Assembly (NCBI GenBank): GCA_013399875.1
Contig: VXAZ01003887.1
Coordinates: 1,221,855-1,285,854, forward strand
Direction: 5' to 3'
Origin: Gymnorhina tibicen
Taxonomy: Eukaryota; Chordata; Aves; Passeriformes; Artamidae
Length of the DNA stretch: 64,000 bases
A program made the position numbers and the translations under genes. The notes under the pieces are model-generated. The model had not been told where the DNA came from. It did no database searches and saw nothing but the letters and a program-made list of their open reading frames with translations. Positions 52,100 through 63,973 of this stretch are shown one piece after another. Each line of letters starts with the position of its first letter. Position 1 is the stretch's first letter.

Positions 52100-53588
52100 C
52101 TGGGAGAGCAAATCCAAAGAAAAGGGAGAAAGAGAGAAAAGTTAGCCCATAAAAAGGTCCTGCGTAACATTTTGACAGCTTTTCCCTAACTGGTCCCTTG
52201 GTCTTTTGCCATCTGTATTAAACATGACAGTTTCACGTAACACTCATCCACAACTGCTGAGTAAAATAATCTGAAGTCAGCACAAGGGAAGAAATTTCAG
52301 TTGATGGATTAAGACGATAATCCAGATACAACTCAGTTCTGCTTCATGTACATGAAGCCCCCAAAGACATGTCTCTTTAATGATAAAGAGGTGTTTTCAA
52401 ACCATTGAATACTCCAATTGTATCACTTTAATAAGCATATGAACTAAAAAAAAAAAAAATGTAAGAGTGACTTAAGGCCAGTTGCTTCAGATTAATTTCA
52501 GCTGTTTCACATCTGAGGACAATACAACAGCACCATGATTAAAATCACTCTGGCTAAAGGCTGAGGCAGACAAACATCCAATCTGACTTGGTTGCACCAA
52601 AACTCAGAAATGAGAGCAAACCAGCAAAGTCAGGAGAAAGTAGGAGGGAAAGCAACACCCAGTAGTTTTGGGCCCAGGGCCAAGACATGGGGAAACAAGT
52701 GTCAGAGCGATAGCGCATTTTAAAAATGTATGTAAACAAACAGAGAAGATTTTAACATAAGCTGAACTGTATTTCAAACACAGTAGAAAACAAGAGTCAG
52801 AAACAAAGGCCTGCAAGAGGTGGGACGAGCTGCTGAGGGTACTGTACCAGCAGGCCCTGGGGGGGACACCTGTGAGCAGTAATATTTGGGATGACCTGAG
52901 CATTTCAAAAACAAACTGAAACTGGGCCCCTGCCCAACTCGAAAAAAGCAGATGAGCCCAACAATTCTACTTCAGAAGCAGGAGACAGGCTCCCGTAGCT
53001 TCTACATACAGTCAAACTGCCAGGAATTGGGTCTGGAGACGTGAACAGAAGTGGAACAAAAACTGGACAGAGTTAATAACAGAATTCAAATAGACAAAAC
53101 TTTCTGCACAAACACTGAACAAGAACAAAATGATGCCCTGTACCTAAAACATAACCTCAGCAGTTACCTGAAGTCATACAGTCGATCCTGTAAATTAAAG
53201 GCAAAAAAAACTACAGGTAACAAGAGAATGAACTATCTATCTGCAGGGAAAAATAGAGCAACACAGCCATTATGGGTAAGAGGAATAATGGACTTTATTT
53301 TAGCTGTCATAAATGAGCAAGAATGAAAACTTTTAGGTTCTTTGGGTCTTTCTATAAAGAAGTTACACCAAAGCAGACATTACTAAAAATGAAACACACA
53401 GAACTTTTCTGCACAGAAGCCCATCAATACACGCAAAATGCTCAGTGAAAATGTGCAGTTTCACATAAGTATCCAGAAAAGGAAAAAATTCTGAGGCAGA
53501 TACAAACACCAGGAGGCCAAACTTGCATCGGCCCCACTCCCTTTCAAAACTACATTCAGCGCAGCCAGAAGGTAAACAAGGGACTCAC
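52100..53588 (-). other. Predicted FOXN3 intron between 5'UTR exon and exon 2
   Basis: Unique, moderately AT-rich sequence with a poly-A run at 52447-52459. I see no gene or recognisable transposable element. Short open frames on both strands have no recognisable content. Confidence 0.6.
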
Positions 53589-53670
53589 CAGCGTCCAGGG
53601 GCACTGGCATTGCCTACCTACACCGCACACTCAACTTTGACTCCAAATGGAAGTTCCGTCCCATGAGCTT
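53589..53670 (-). other. FOXN3: Candidate FOXN3 5'UTR exon (82 nt)
   Basis: On the minus strand this segment is bounded by a strong acceptor (TTTTCCTGTTTAG|AAG, 53671/53670) and a near-perfect donor (CTG|GTGAGT, 53589/53588). It lies about 1.5 kb upstream of exon 2 and 150 bp from the CpG island edge, where a non-coding leader exon would be expected. It has two ATGs. One opens a 16-codon ORF closed by TAG at 53616..53614. The other (53610..53608), if spliced to exon 2, gives an 11-codon ORF (MPVPLDAGAAV) ending at the TAA that abuts the FOXN3 ATG. That the exon is used is inference from splice-site quality and position only; it may be an alternative leader or not used at all. Confidence 0.4.
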
Positions 53671-53721
53671 CTAAACAGGAAAATTATATGATGGCTGACA
53701 GTAAAGTAATTTAATTGCACT

Positions 53722-53735
53722 GTTGCTATGACAAC
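53722..53735. promoter_or_regulatory. X-box-like (RFX) motif near the FOXN3 promoter
   Basis: GTTGCTATGACAAC is an imperfect palindrome. The left half fits GTTRCY exactly and the right half differs from RGYAAC by one base, with two bases between. It lies about 50 bp upstream of the candidate 5'UTR exon and 85 bp from the CpG island edge. RFX factors bind X-boxes in ciliary and other promoters; binding here is inferred from sequence only. Confidence 0.4.
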
Positions 53736-53819
53736 ATGCTGTTCTCTTTCTGTTTAATTTCCTTATTTGCCAGTATCCTCCCAAAGGGCCGTATCACTTC
53801 ATGATTTTTTTCCCCTGTC

Positions 53820-55400
53820 TCTCTTTCCCCGCTCCAGGCAGCGGGGATGACCGGGCGGCCGCGGCCCCGCGGAGCCCCCTCGGGCCAGCACGGAAAGCCG
53901 GCAGGGAAGTCCGGCGGAGCCCGGCCGAAGAGCGGCTCCCAGCGGGGCCGCNNNNNNNNNNNNNNNNNNNNNNNNNNNNNNNNNNNNNNNNNNNNNNNNN
54001 NNNNNNNNNNNNNNNNNNNNNNNNNNNNNNNNNNNNNNNNNNNNNNNNNNNNNNNNNNNNNNNNNNNNNNNNNNNNNNNNNNNNNNNNNNNNNNNNNNNN
54101 NNNNNNNNNNNNNNNNNNNNNNNNNNNNNNNNNNNNNNNNNNNNNNNNNNNNNNNNNNNNNNNNNNNNNNNNNNNNNNNNNNNNNNNNNNNNNNNNNNNN
54201 NNNNNNNNNNNNNNNNNNNNNNNNNNNNNNNNNNNNNNNNNNNNNNNNNNNNNNNNNNNNNNNNNNNNNNNNNNNNNNNNNNNNNNNNNNNNNNNNNNNN
54301 NNNNNNNNNNNNNNNNNNNNNNNNNNNNNNNNNNNNNNNNNNNNNNNNNNNNNNNNNNNNNNNNNNNNNNNNNNNNNNNNNNNNNNNNNNNNNNNNNNNN
54401 NNNNNNNNNNNNNNNNNNNNNNNNNNNNNNNNNNNNNNNNNNNNNNNNNNNNNNNNNNNNNNNNNNNNNNNNNNNNNNNNNNNNNNNNNNNNNNNNNNNN
54501 NNNNNNNNNNNNNNNNNNNNNNNNNNNNNNNNNNNNNNNNNNNNNNNNNNNNNNNNNNNNNNNNNNNNNNNNNNNNNNNNNNNNNNNNNNNNNNNNNNNN
54601 NNNNNNNNNNNNNNNNNNNNNNNNNNNNNNNNNNNNNNNNNNCGCCTGCATGGGGCCCGCCCGCCCCACGCCCGCCCCGCGCTCCCGACGGGCAGCGGTC
54701 CGCCTCGGTGCGAGCCCGAGAGCGAGAAATTGTTTCCACTGCAAACAAAAAAGGCGACACATGACCACGGAGGGAGGGGAGAGAGGGAAAACGTGGGCTG
54801 GGCCAGCCGCGACGGGAGAAGCCGCGGAAGGGAGGGCCGCCGGCGGTGGGGGAGGGCGGTGGTTCCTGCCGGCCGCCGGCGGGAACCCGGCCGTGCCCTC
54901 TCGCAGGGCGTCCGCCCACCTCGGCCCCCGCCCGGCGGCAGGGTCGTGCCGGGCCGGCGGCGCTGGCCGGGGGCGGGCGGGTGTCCGAGGTCGGGCGGAA
55001 GGCGCTCGGGAAGTCTCGATGCGCGGAGAACCGGCAGCCGCGGCGCTCCCACTTGTGCGAGTCTCCTTTCCCCCCGCCCGGCCAGGCCGACCCCGGCTGA
55101 ACCGCGGTGGACACCGAAGGCACCGAGGAGCCCACGGCTTAGCACAGCAGAGCCCTGCTTGCACCTCTCCCGCAAGAGGAGCGGGGGAGGCATCTTTCAA
55201 CACTCCCCCAGTGGGCAGGTAACTCCTGCCGAGGACGGGCGGACCTGCCGGCCCGGCGGCGTACACGAGTCTGCCGGCCGGCGCCAGGCACCTGCCCCGC
55301 TGTGTGAGCGGGAGTCGGGCCCTGCGGGGGTGTGCGGGCAGCGACAGGCGCAGGATCCCGCGCGGTGGCTCTGCTGCTGGCTCCAGGCATCGTGAAACTA
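53820..55400 (-). promoter_or_regulatory. FOXN3: CpG island, likely FOXN3 promoter and first exon (contains gap)
   Basis: On both sides of the assembly gap the sequence is very GC-rich and full of CpG, in sharp contrast to the AT-rich flanks. GC-box-like runs occur (for example GGGGGCGGGCGGG near 54968-54980 and CCCGCCCC near 54670). It sits 1.7-3.3 kb upstream of the start-codon exon, so it is the natural FOXN3 promoter candidate. No TATA box is evident, as is usual for such promoters. The transcription start and exon 1 boundaries cannot be placed and may lie inside the gap. Divergent plus-strand transcription is possible but unsupported. Long open frames on both strands here are a by-product of high GC and the run of Ns. 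Confidence 0.75.
53952..54642. other. Assembly gap (691 Ns) inside the CpG island
   Basis: A continuous run of N is flanked on both sides by extremely GC-rich sequence, the typical place for short-read drop-out in bird assemblies. Its true length is not known from the sequence. It probably hides part of the FOXN3 promoter or first exon. Confidence 0.99.
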
Positions 55401-57775
55401 CGGCCACTGCTGAGGGCCGGTCTTCACGGTGTACAGTAAAGAACCGTGTTGCAGAAATCTGCAGTAACTGATGACGGGGGGGAAAAAATATTTCCCGAAG
55501 GAAATCTGCTTTAAAAGAAGGCTTGACTCAATTAGGAAAAATGGTGCATTTTCTCTTCTGCTCTCATACCCTGACATAACTAGTATTAACTTGAGTAAAA
55601 ACCCCTTGCTATCAGTTGAATTAATTGAAAGGAACTAACTTAATTTAAAAATAAAGAAGTTGCCCAGTCTAGACAGCACTAGTTGAACGTACAGTCTCCT
55701 GTATGTTACATGCCAGATCTCAAGTAGCTTCAGTGATTTGCAGCACAGAATTAAAGTATGGCTGTCTACCCACAAAACAAGTACATGGAATTGTTTCGTA
55801 GCTGGTGCACAAAAATCAAACATTTTCCACTCTGGGTAAACAAGGCTTGCAGATTTAGCACACTTTAATATAAATTTTCCTTTTGCTATAGAAAATGTCT
55901 GCTGCAGAAATGTATAAACAATATCATTTAAGTCAGTACAGATATCCTTCCCATTGCAGTCCTCCCTGGGCACAGAAATTGTCACTAAGCCAGGAAGGAA
56001 AACATTTTAGCTGTTTTATTTAGAGAAGTTAAGACAGGTGCCTCAAGACCTTTCAGGAATTCTGCAGTATTTCCCAGTGGATGGGTTACCTCCTTTAATC
56101 TCTTTGACACTCATGAAATTCACAGTTTTAGACAAGTGGCAACCACCTCATTCTCAAAGTACAGGGATAAGAAGCATTTCATTGATTCTCTGGAACTAGA
56201 AATTCCTGTCATAACTAGCTAAGACTTCTTTTGCCGATAGCTTTCCCTCCCCTACCCAGTGAACTGCTATTTCACATTCTTGCATATTTTCAAGAAGACA
56301 CACCAGCAGCTGAATTGCAGAATGGGAAGAATACCTATCAGGCAGCAGAGTATCATTGTTACCCACTGGCAATCCTGCCCTGTGACTCCACCAGCCCTAA
56401 CACTCCAACAGTCAGCAAGACCATTAGTTTACACACTTCTTATCTCATGGCCGTTTGGTTTCAAACCCAAACTAAATTACCAAGTCCTAACTCCATCCAC
56501 CTGAATTTACTCCAAATGCTTCAGACGTTTTTCTGAGTGAATCAACATGCCTCTTTATTGGCAAGCAAGGAGGTTTATTGCATTTATTATCACTTGTAAA
56601 AGTCAAGTGTCTTGAAAGACTACCAAGAAGAATTCAGCTAATGAGAAATATTTCTGAAGTGAGAAGGGAGAAGCCTCATGAGATGCAGGGTAGTATGCAA
56701 AGAAAATTATACCCTGAATATATTACGTATGCATCCTATTCAGCTCAGTTCTGTTCAAAATCAGTGGCTAAATTCCCCATCAATATTGGTGAAATATGAT
56801 CAGTTTCAGAGTTTTCTGGTCTTTCCATGGCAGGTAGGAATTTCCCCACAGTGCACACTAAAGCTTGCATTGAAGGGCCACTGTGAGACATTTGCTGTGC
56901 AGACAGAAAAGCCAGCACGATCAAGCACAGGGGGAGCAGCAGGTGGTGGAGAAGGTTAGGAGAGCAGGGGGACAGACTGCCCGCTGGGTCAGAGGGCTGG
57001 CAGACCCTGCTTGGTGCCCCATGAGAGGCAGCAGTGCGGGGCAGCCTCTCACTGGCTCCCACTCACTCCTGAGCTCAACAGCAACTAGAGCTGCTGACTT
57101 GCAGAGCACTAAAATACCAGCAACAAGGTAAACACTACTGTCTTGCCTCTTGGGAAGACTGTTCCCCAACTTCTGACTCTTTGCTGGAATACCTAATACA
57201 ACTAATTTAAGAAAGGAGCACATAGCCTCACACAGCACCACTGAAAGAACATTAACTGCTGGCTTAGGGACTACAGCAGCAGCAGAACAACTAATATATG
57301 GCCATCAAGTAACTAAATACTCACTGTAATCTCAGGCAAGCCACCAAATTTATTAGGGTGTTGATTTCCCCATTTCTGAGACAGCAATAATACTAATTCA
57401 TTTAGCAAAAGATTTGCAACACTGACAGATGAAACTGTTTGTACATCAAGACCAAAGTACTTGCCATACTGAAGGCTGATTAGAAGTTCCAACAGTGCAG
57501 AGCTGCACTTTAGCCTTGTGGGCTAATATACAACAGTCTAATCTTTCCACTCAGATTTCAGAATACCAACTGCAGATGTTGCAGTATCTTATTTAATGAG
57601 GATTTCCAGCCATCTCCCTATACTCCTTTATCTCTTATCCTCCTCTAGATTGGAATCCCTGAAAATTTCCCACAAGCCATCAAGCACACAAGCACAGCAA
57701 GGGTCATGGGCTCACGGGCTCATCTTCCTCAATCTCCATCTCTGCTGGGAACATCTTTCTTTGCTAGTATTATGA
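55401..57775. other. Upstream flank of FOXN3, proximal
   Basis: AT-rich unique sequence between the CpG island and the first LTR. I see no gene. A 116-codon minus-strand frame (55985..55635) has no recognisable domain. Confidence 0.7.
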
Positions 57776-57780
57776 CCATG

Positions 57781-58313
57781 TGTCATGGTTTAACCCCAGA
57801 CAGCAACTAAATACCACACAGTCGCTTGCTCCCCCTGCCATACACACACAGTGAGGAGAGGAATCAGAATAAAAAACCAAAAAATCCCCTTAACTCATGG
57901 GTTGAGATAGGAATAGTTTCATTATTCGAACAAAATAAAATATGATGATGATGATAGTAATAATACGAGAGAGAAAGAGGAATAACACCCAAGAGGAACA
58001 AATAATGCATTTGCTCACCACCTGCTGACTGATGCCCTGATCGTCCTCCTGGCCAATTCCCCCCCAGTTTATATACTGGGAATGATGCTCTAAGGTATGG
58101 AAAACTCCTCTGGCCAGTTCAGGTCCCCTGTCCTGGCCATGCTCCCTCCTGGCTTCTTGTGCACTTGCTCACTGTCAGAGCACAGGAAACTGGAAAGTCC
58201 TAGACTTAGGGCAAGCACTGCACAGCAACAACTAAAACATCAGTGTGATATCAACAGAATTCTCATATTAAATCCAAAAATACAGCACCACTGTCCCAGT
58301 CAAAAGCAGGACA
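57781..58313 (-). mobile_element. Solo LTR of an endogenous retrovirus (ERVL-like)
   Basis: This 533-bp element runs TG...CA and is flanked by a perfect 5-bp duplication CCATG (57776-57780 and 58314-58318). It starts TGTCATGGTTTAACCCCAG on the plus strand, the complement of the typical LTR 3' end. On the minus strand CCCAGTATATAAACTGGG gives a TATA box (58075..58068) inside an inverted repeat, which is why the minus strand is called sense. A 5-bp duplication suits ERVL-type integration. No gag, pol or env lies beside it, so it is a recombined solo LTR about 2.4 kb upstream of the FOXN3 CpG island. Confidence 0.85.
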
Positions 58314-58318
58314 CCATG

Positions 58319-61300
58319 TCACATGACCTTGCTAAATACTTCTACTTTCTGCCTTCTGGCCTCACCTGCCGCACTTCAACAGTCCTGCACTATTTATCCT
58401 CACCTTTAAGCTCCTCTTCCTAGTTTGGTCTCCAATTACCATGTCTTTATTGACTGGTGTCTTCATCAATGTTTATTCTCTCTACATCAGAGTCAGATTT
58501 CTTCCCTGAAGTCGGCTTCAAGTTTGCCAGCAAAGCTTACTCATTAGGATTTAGAATTTGACACTGTACAAAAACAGCTGTACAAAAAGCAGATGTAAAA
58601 AAAACCCCTCCTAATTCTTAAGGGTCCTGATGTACTTTTCAAAGAGAGATGTGGACAGGGCTGCTAACACTTGTGATCAGACCTCAGTGTGGGACACAGC
58701 TCAGGCCCTGACACCTGTACACTGACCATCTCATTTTGTGTCAGTTCTTCCCCCATGCAGAATGACTGCTGTGTCCCCATCAGTCTTGGTATTTCTAATC
58801 TTCTGTTTTCTCTGAGGTAATGGATTTAATCATGTACAGAGCGCAAGCACATTGGACACCCTCAAGAACTTATAAAAACTAAATCATGAATACAGTATGT
58901 GTTTATTCATTTCCTCTTTCACAACTCCTGTTCCCAGCATTCTTCTCCTGCAGTATCAACACTTCTTTATTTTTAACCACAGCAGACCAGCGTGGTTTTG
59001 TTTTTTGCACTATGCCTGCTTTTGGGGCAGAGAAACAGACGTGTCTCAGTTCCTGGAACAGTACCAGAACAGCCAGAGTCTCTGCCCTGTACAGAGGTAA
59101 CACACCTAATAGGGCTGACAAACAGTGCCCTACTGCCCTGAAAGAGAGCAGCTCCGGCTTCGCAGCTGCTCCGAGTGCAGTTGTACCCTGGCCTGCCTGT
59201 CCCAGGGCTTTTGCAAGCATGCACTCCCCTTTCGTCACCCACAGCAAGCACTAAGCTATAAGCTGCACATGCAATGAAGGCCCAGCTTACTCCAGCTTAC
59301 CAACAGATCTATCTTCTGCTCATTCACTCGAGAACATGGAATCAGATTTACAAAGCATTTTCCCAACCTTGCATTTAATTACTCTTCAAGTTCTCATTTT
59401 CCCCAGCAAGCAAAACCGAATGGAAACAGAACTGAATCTGTGAGAAAAGGAGCTCCAATACAAAGCTTTGTCAGAAGTGTGAGCAAACAAAACTATTTAC
59501 GGTATTTCTGTTTCACAGCCTAAAATAAAATTAATTTCTCCCAATAAAATCCACAGGTTTTATTACATAGCCCCTTTATAAATTAATGTATGCACATTTA
59601 CGATGCTGTTGTAGTAACGCTTGCAGCTTCTAGGAAAATGAGTATATTTAGTGCTAGAATTATATACAGCTGAGAAGCTACCAGCAATTGTGTTTCTGTA
59701 CATCAGCGTGGTGGGAGGAGAGCATCATGCATGCTCATTTGTCCTCCATGTATTTGTTAAAATGGGTCTGTATGTAATTACTCAACATACAAGGACCCCA
59801 AGAACAAACCTAGCTTATACTGGGAAAGGGAAGTTTCTGCCAGTGCAGCTTATTTTAGTAGCCTAGTCAGTGGAAAGCAAAATGTTGCTGGGATAAACGT
59901 ATCTTTACTGGAGTCTTCTGCTATAATGGCTGTATTGGTCTGAACTCACCTAACTCAGTTGGTACATTAACTGTAATACAAGCCAGTGTTTCTGGTACAG
60001 TTGCAGTGTTTAAAGAGGCTGAAAAATGAAAGAACTGTTTTCTGGAGTTTGGTGCTCAGACTCTGCTATCTGTTGTAAAGGTGTAATGTCACAAAACGTG
60101 GCCTGGCATTATCTCAACATCAGTATTCACCACTTGGCAGCTGAAGTCAAACTTACAAGTAATCAGCAGAACCAGAAATCAACTGTATTTTTGTTTTCAA
60201 AAGTAGCGTGGAGGAAAAGCAGCAGCTAACACTGCAGACAACTAAAGATTAGAAATTTTGGGGAAAACTACAATGGAGAACCATGTTCTTTTTATAAAGC
60301 TCCCAAACTGCATTGCCAAGTGTAATTTCTAAAACTAAGACAAAATTATTTCAAGTCAACATCTCAAATTCTGCCTCAGCTTTCCTGAATACAAACTGTC
60401 CATTTCATCAGTAATTTTATGAATGTCCTTTATTTGTGTATCTATGCATGCAAAATTAAGTTGCAACAGGACCTCACAGGTTTGTGTTCACATCTCATCA
60501 ACTGAAGTTCTCAGCAACTGACACTAAACACAGTTTACCATCACTACTACTGTGAGCCAGAAGGCAATTATTCTCCTCTGACCATTTGCTTGTGCCAGGT
60601 GCATTTCCTAGCCACAGCTATACTTGTGTGAGTCCCAGCTTGATTTCCAGCTTTTTGTAGCACAGGATATTCCAGGGTCCTTTCCTCTCATCACTACTTG
60701 GCTCTACTCTTCCTGTACGTTTCTGAAACACTGTTCCCAGAGGAAATCCTGTGGAATGCAGATTCCCAGATTGTGACAACGCAGAGACAACTATGAGAGC
60801 CTGTATGAGGTGGTGCAGGGATGAAGCACAAGCATGGCTGTGCTGACCTACAGCCGTGTCTGCAAAGAGACGCTGAGAGGGTGCAGGTTGTGGGAAACAC
60901 ACAAAGTGCCATAAAATGAATAAGCAGACTTCTATCCTTGGTGGTTTTTTAGTGCTACAGACCAGCCCACCAAAAGCGCCAGGGAGCAAGGAATGGAAAG
61001 CAATGAAAAACTGCAGTGGAAGGACTAAAAAGAGTCAGTACCATCTGCAGAAAGGTTCTGTGTTGTCCTGTGTTCCCCTCCACAGCCACAAGAGAGGTGG
61101 CCTCCGAGGCTGAACCAGAGAATAAGGCATCAGGCAGAGCAGGTAAGCAAGATTTTGGGAGGAAGGAGAAAAGCTGGCACAGAAAAAAAGCACAGCTAAA
61201 GTACCCACATCCCAGCAGCAACTTCTGTGGCCAGAGAACCACCCCCCTGGCTGCTATATTCATGTCCTGTGAGGTGGGTTTCCCTGCAAGCAGCTTTTGG

Positions 61301-61690
61301 CTTCTCTGTGGTGACAAGAGTGCGTTGTTATTATTATGGACTGACTTATTCACGGGGACATTAATTTCTGCCAGGCCTTTTGGCATTGCCCCAGTCTTTC
61401 TGGCAACAGGTAACTTCAGTGAGCAGCTGCAGTGCTCTGGGAGGTATGGTGCATCTGGTACCTCACAGACTTTTTGCAGGCAAATTTCACATTCCACAGG
61501 TTTCTCACAGGGATTCCACAAGCTTGGGGTGGGCCTCAGCTGCCAAAGCACTAAGAAATAATCTTGGGAATGTTTTTCTCTTTAAATCTGCAGTCTTATA
61601 AACATTGATAGTTGAGCCCTTTTCTAGGTTCAGCTAGTTCCAGCACAGTTTAGTACTTCCATAAGCATTTCAAGGACAAAAAACTGTTAT
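58319..61690. other. Sequence between the two solo LTRs
   Basis: 3.4 kb with no retroviral domains. An AT-rich unique stretch at about 59500-59800 has TAATTA-like homeodomain motifs and could be a conserved element, which is untested. Overlapping open frames on opposite strands at 60955-61561 (198 codons minus, 181 plus) have no recognisable content. Confidence 0.65.
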
Positions 61691-61695
61691 GGCTA

Positions 61696-62264
61696 TGTTG
61701 TAGTTTAACCCCAGCCAGCAACTAAGTACCATGCATGTGCTCACTCACTCCTCCCGCCCCCGGTGGGATGGGAAGGAGAATCTCAAAAAGGTAAAACCTG
61801 TGAGTTAAGAACAGCCTAATAAGTGAAATAAAGTACAATATTACATTAATAACAGTAGTGAAAAGGGAGATATGAGGGAGGGAGAGAGAAAAATAAATCC
61901 CAAGATGGACACACAAATGATGGACAATACCTGCTGAGCGATGCCCAGCCCATCCCCCTGCAGTCATCAGCCCTTCCCAGCCAATCCCCCAGTTTATATA
62001 CTGGGCATGATGCTGTTTGATATGGAATATCCCTTTGGCCAGTTGCAGTCAGCTGTCCTGGCTGTGCTCTCTTCCGGCTTCTTGTGCACCTGCTTGCTGG
62101 CAGAGCATGGGAAACTGAAAAGCCCTTGACTTAGGGTAAGCACTGCACAGCAACAACTAAACCAGCAGTGTGTTATCAATGTCATTCTCATAATAAATCC
62201 AAAACACAGCATTGTACCAGCTACTAGGAAGAAAATTAACTCCATCACAGCCAAAATCAAGACA
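61696..62264 (-). mobile_element. Second solo LTR of the same family
   Basis: This 569-bp element is clearly related to the one at 57781: it shares the TTTAACCCCAG(C/A)CAGCAACTAA start, the CAGTTTATATACTGGG TATA palindrome (61991-62006) and the GCACTGCACAGCAACAACTAAA block. Flanking 5-mers GGCTA (61691-61695) and GGATA (62265-62269) look like a target duplication with one later change. It has the same orientation as the first copy and no viral coding sequence. Family assignment is by memory. Confidence 0.82.
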
Positions 62265-62269
62265 GGATA

Positions 62270-63973
62270 TAACAAAATTTTTAATAACATTTGAGGAGAA
62301 AAGTCATTTTAAATGCTTGTATGCAAGTAGAGGGTTTTACTTATTCCACATCACCTGTCACATAATCTTCAATATTCTTTTCCACAACGAAAAACCCCCA
62401 ACATGAAAACAACACAATATCAAACCAAACATCACATATAAGAAAAAAGAAATAAGCTATCCCTGGAAAAAGCCCGGCAGGTTATCAGACCACTGCTGGA
62501 CAGCAGAGCTGGGGTTTCAGCAGCAGACGGGACAGTCGGGGCTGTGCCAGCACAAACCAGGCAGCCGCCGAGCTGTCCTTTTGTCGTGCCTGAGAACAGA
62601 AGACCCATGTAATGACAACCACAAAACTCACTTAAGCTCTGAAAAGGTGACTAATGAGCTCATTCATGCTGCCTATAAATTATTCACAACAACACTGAAC
62701 CCACTCAAGACATGGCAAAGCAAACTTTAAATACAGGGAGCAGGAGCCTCCTGTGTTGTCACCTTCTGCCTGTAAAACTTTTTGCAATGCAAGACACTTC
62801 ACTCGCTTCTGCCCCCTTGTTAAAATCACTCAAATGTTTAGACCATCTTTTTCACTACCCCTAGCAGAGTTAAAGCAGCTGAAGCTCCTACATATTTATT
62901 TTGCCAGTGCCAAATCTTTTTCTTTAGTAGTTCCAGGTAATCACAAAGCACTATAAATAGCTTTAAATTACATTCTTCAGAAATTAAAGTCTGACCTCAA
63001 AATGAAGGCCAGGTCTAAAGAAGTAAGAAGACAATAGCACATGCATGTTTTATGAGAAGCAGCCCATCTCCAGAGCCTGCACTCATTGATACTTCTGTGA
63101 ACATCTATAATTTGTGCCAAAATGAAAACAGAAGTCTTAAAAAACCAGTTTCATTTCTTAGGTGCTGGTTCAAAAAAGCTTCTGACATGTTTAGAAACAG
63201 TCAATTTGTAAAAATGCTTTTGTTATTGTTAAAAATCCTGTTTAGTGTGAAATAAGAGGCAGGTAATGGTTGGATGTTAGCAGCACGAGTGGTGGAGTTT
63301 GCTGCTGTGGTGGCTGGAACAGCCATTTACTCTCTTCAAACAGTACTTTCCTTCGTAAGATAAATTACACCATTTATAAGTTAACTTTAGTAACTTGTTG
63401 CAGGTTGAACTAGCAAGACAGAGTGAACTACAGAGTGACATTGAAGACAATGTCTTATATGATGTGTCTGATCTTCAGTGGGAAAACATTATTTGCACCT
63501 CTGGTTACACAATCAACTCCAAAGGTCAGGAACAACTAGATAAAAGGGAAAGCCAGGAATTACATAGCTAAAGTCCAGTAGGGTATAAAGTAAGGTAAAG
63601 TGTGGGAGACATAAGGCAACATCAAGGTGATATTTAAACACAAGAAAAGAAAAATGGCTAGCAAAGGAAGTTTGCAAATGAAATAAGTATTGCAGATTTC
63701 ACTAATCACTCTCTTTCTTCCAAACTCTCAATGTTGTAACTAAGCAGACTGAGAAATTCTGCACTACTGGAAGACAAAGACTTACCACGTACCAACAATG
63801 ACGTGACTAGTCTTCATTTATTTAAATCCATGATTCTGAAATTACCAGAGATGCACAGAACCCATGTTGCCCTGTTAGTACTGCTCTTGAAAATTGTGAT
63901 TAGAAAAATGCAAACACAAGACAGCAATGGAGCAGCCTACACCACTCAGCATGCATGTCAACTTATCAAAAGC
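62270..63973. other. Upstream flank between second and third LTR
   Basis: Unique AT-rich sequence with a slightly GC-richer patch around 62460-62590. No gene or repeat recognised. Confidence 0.65.

Noticed and set aside
53726..55407. Very long open frames on both strands across the CpG island
   Set aside because: They run through 691 Ns and extreme GC-rich sequence; the remaining residues match nothing recognisable.
57781..62264. One provirus with the two LTRs as its ends
   Set aside because: The first LTR has its own exact 5-bp duplication and the second a near-exact one, and the 3.4 kb between them holds no retroviral domain.
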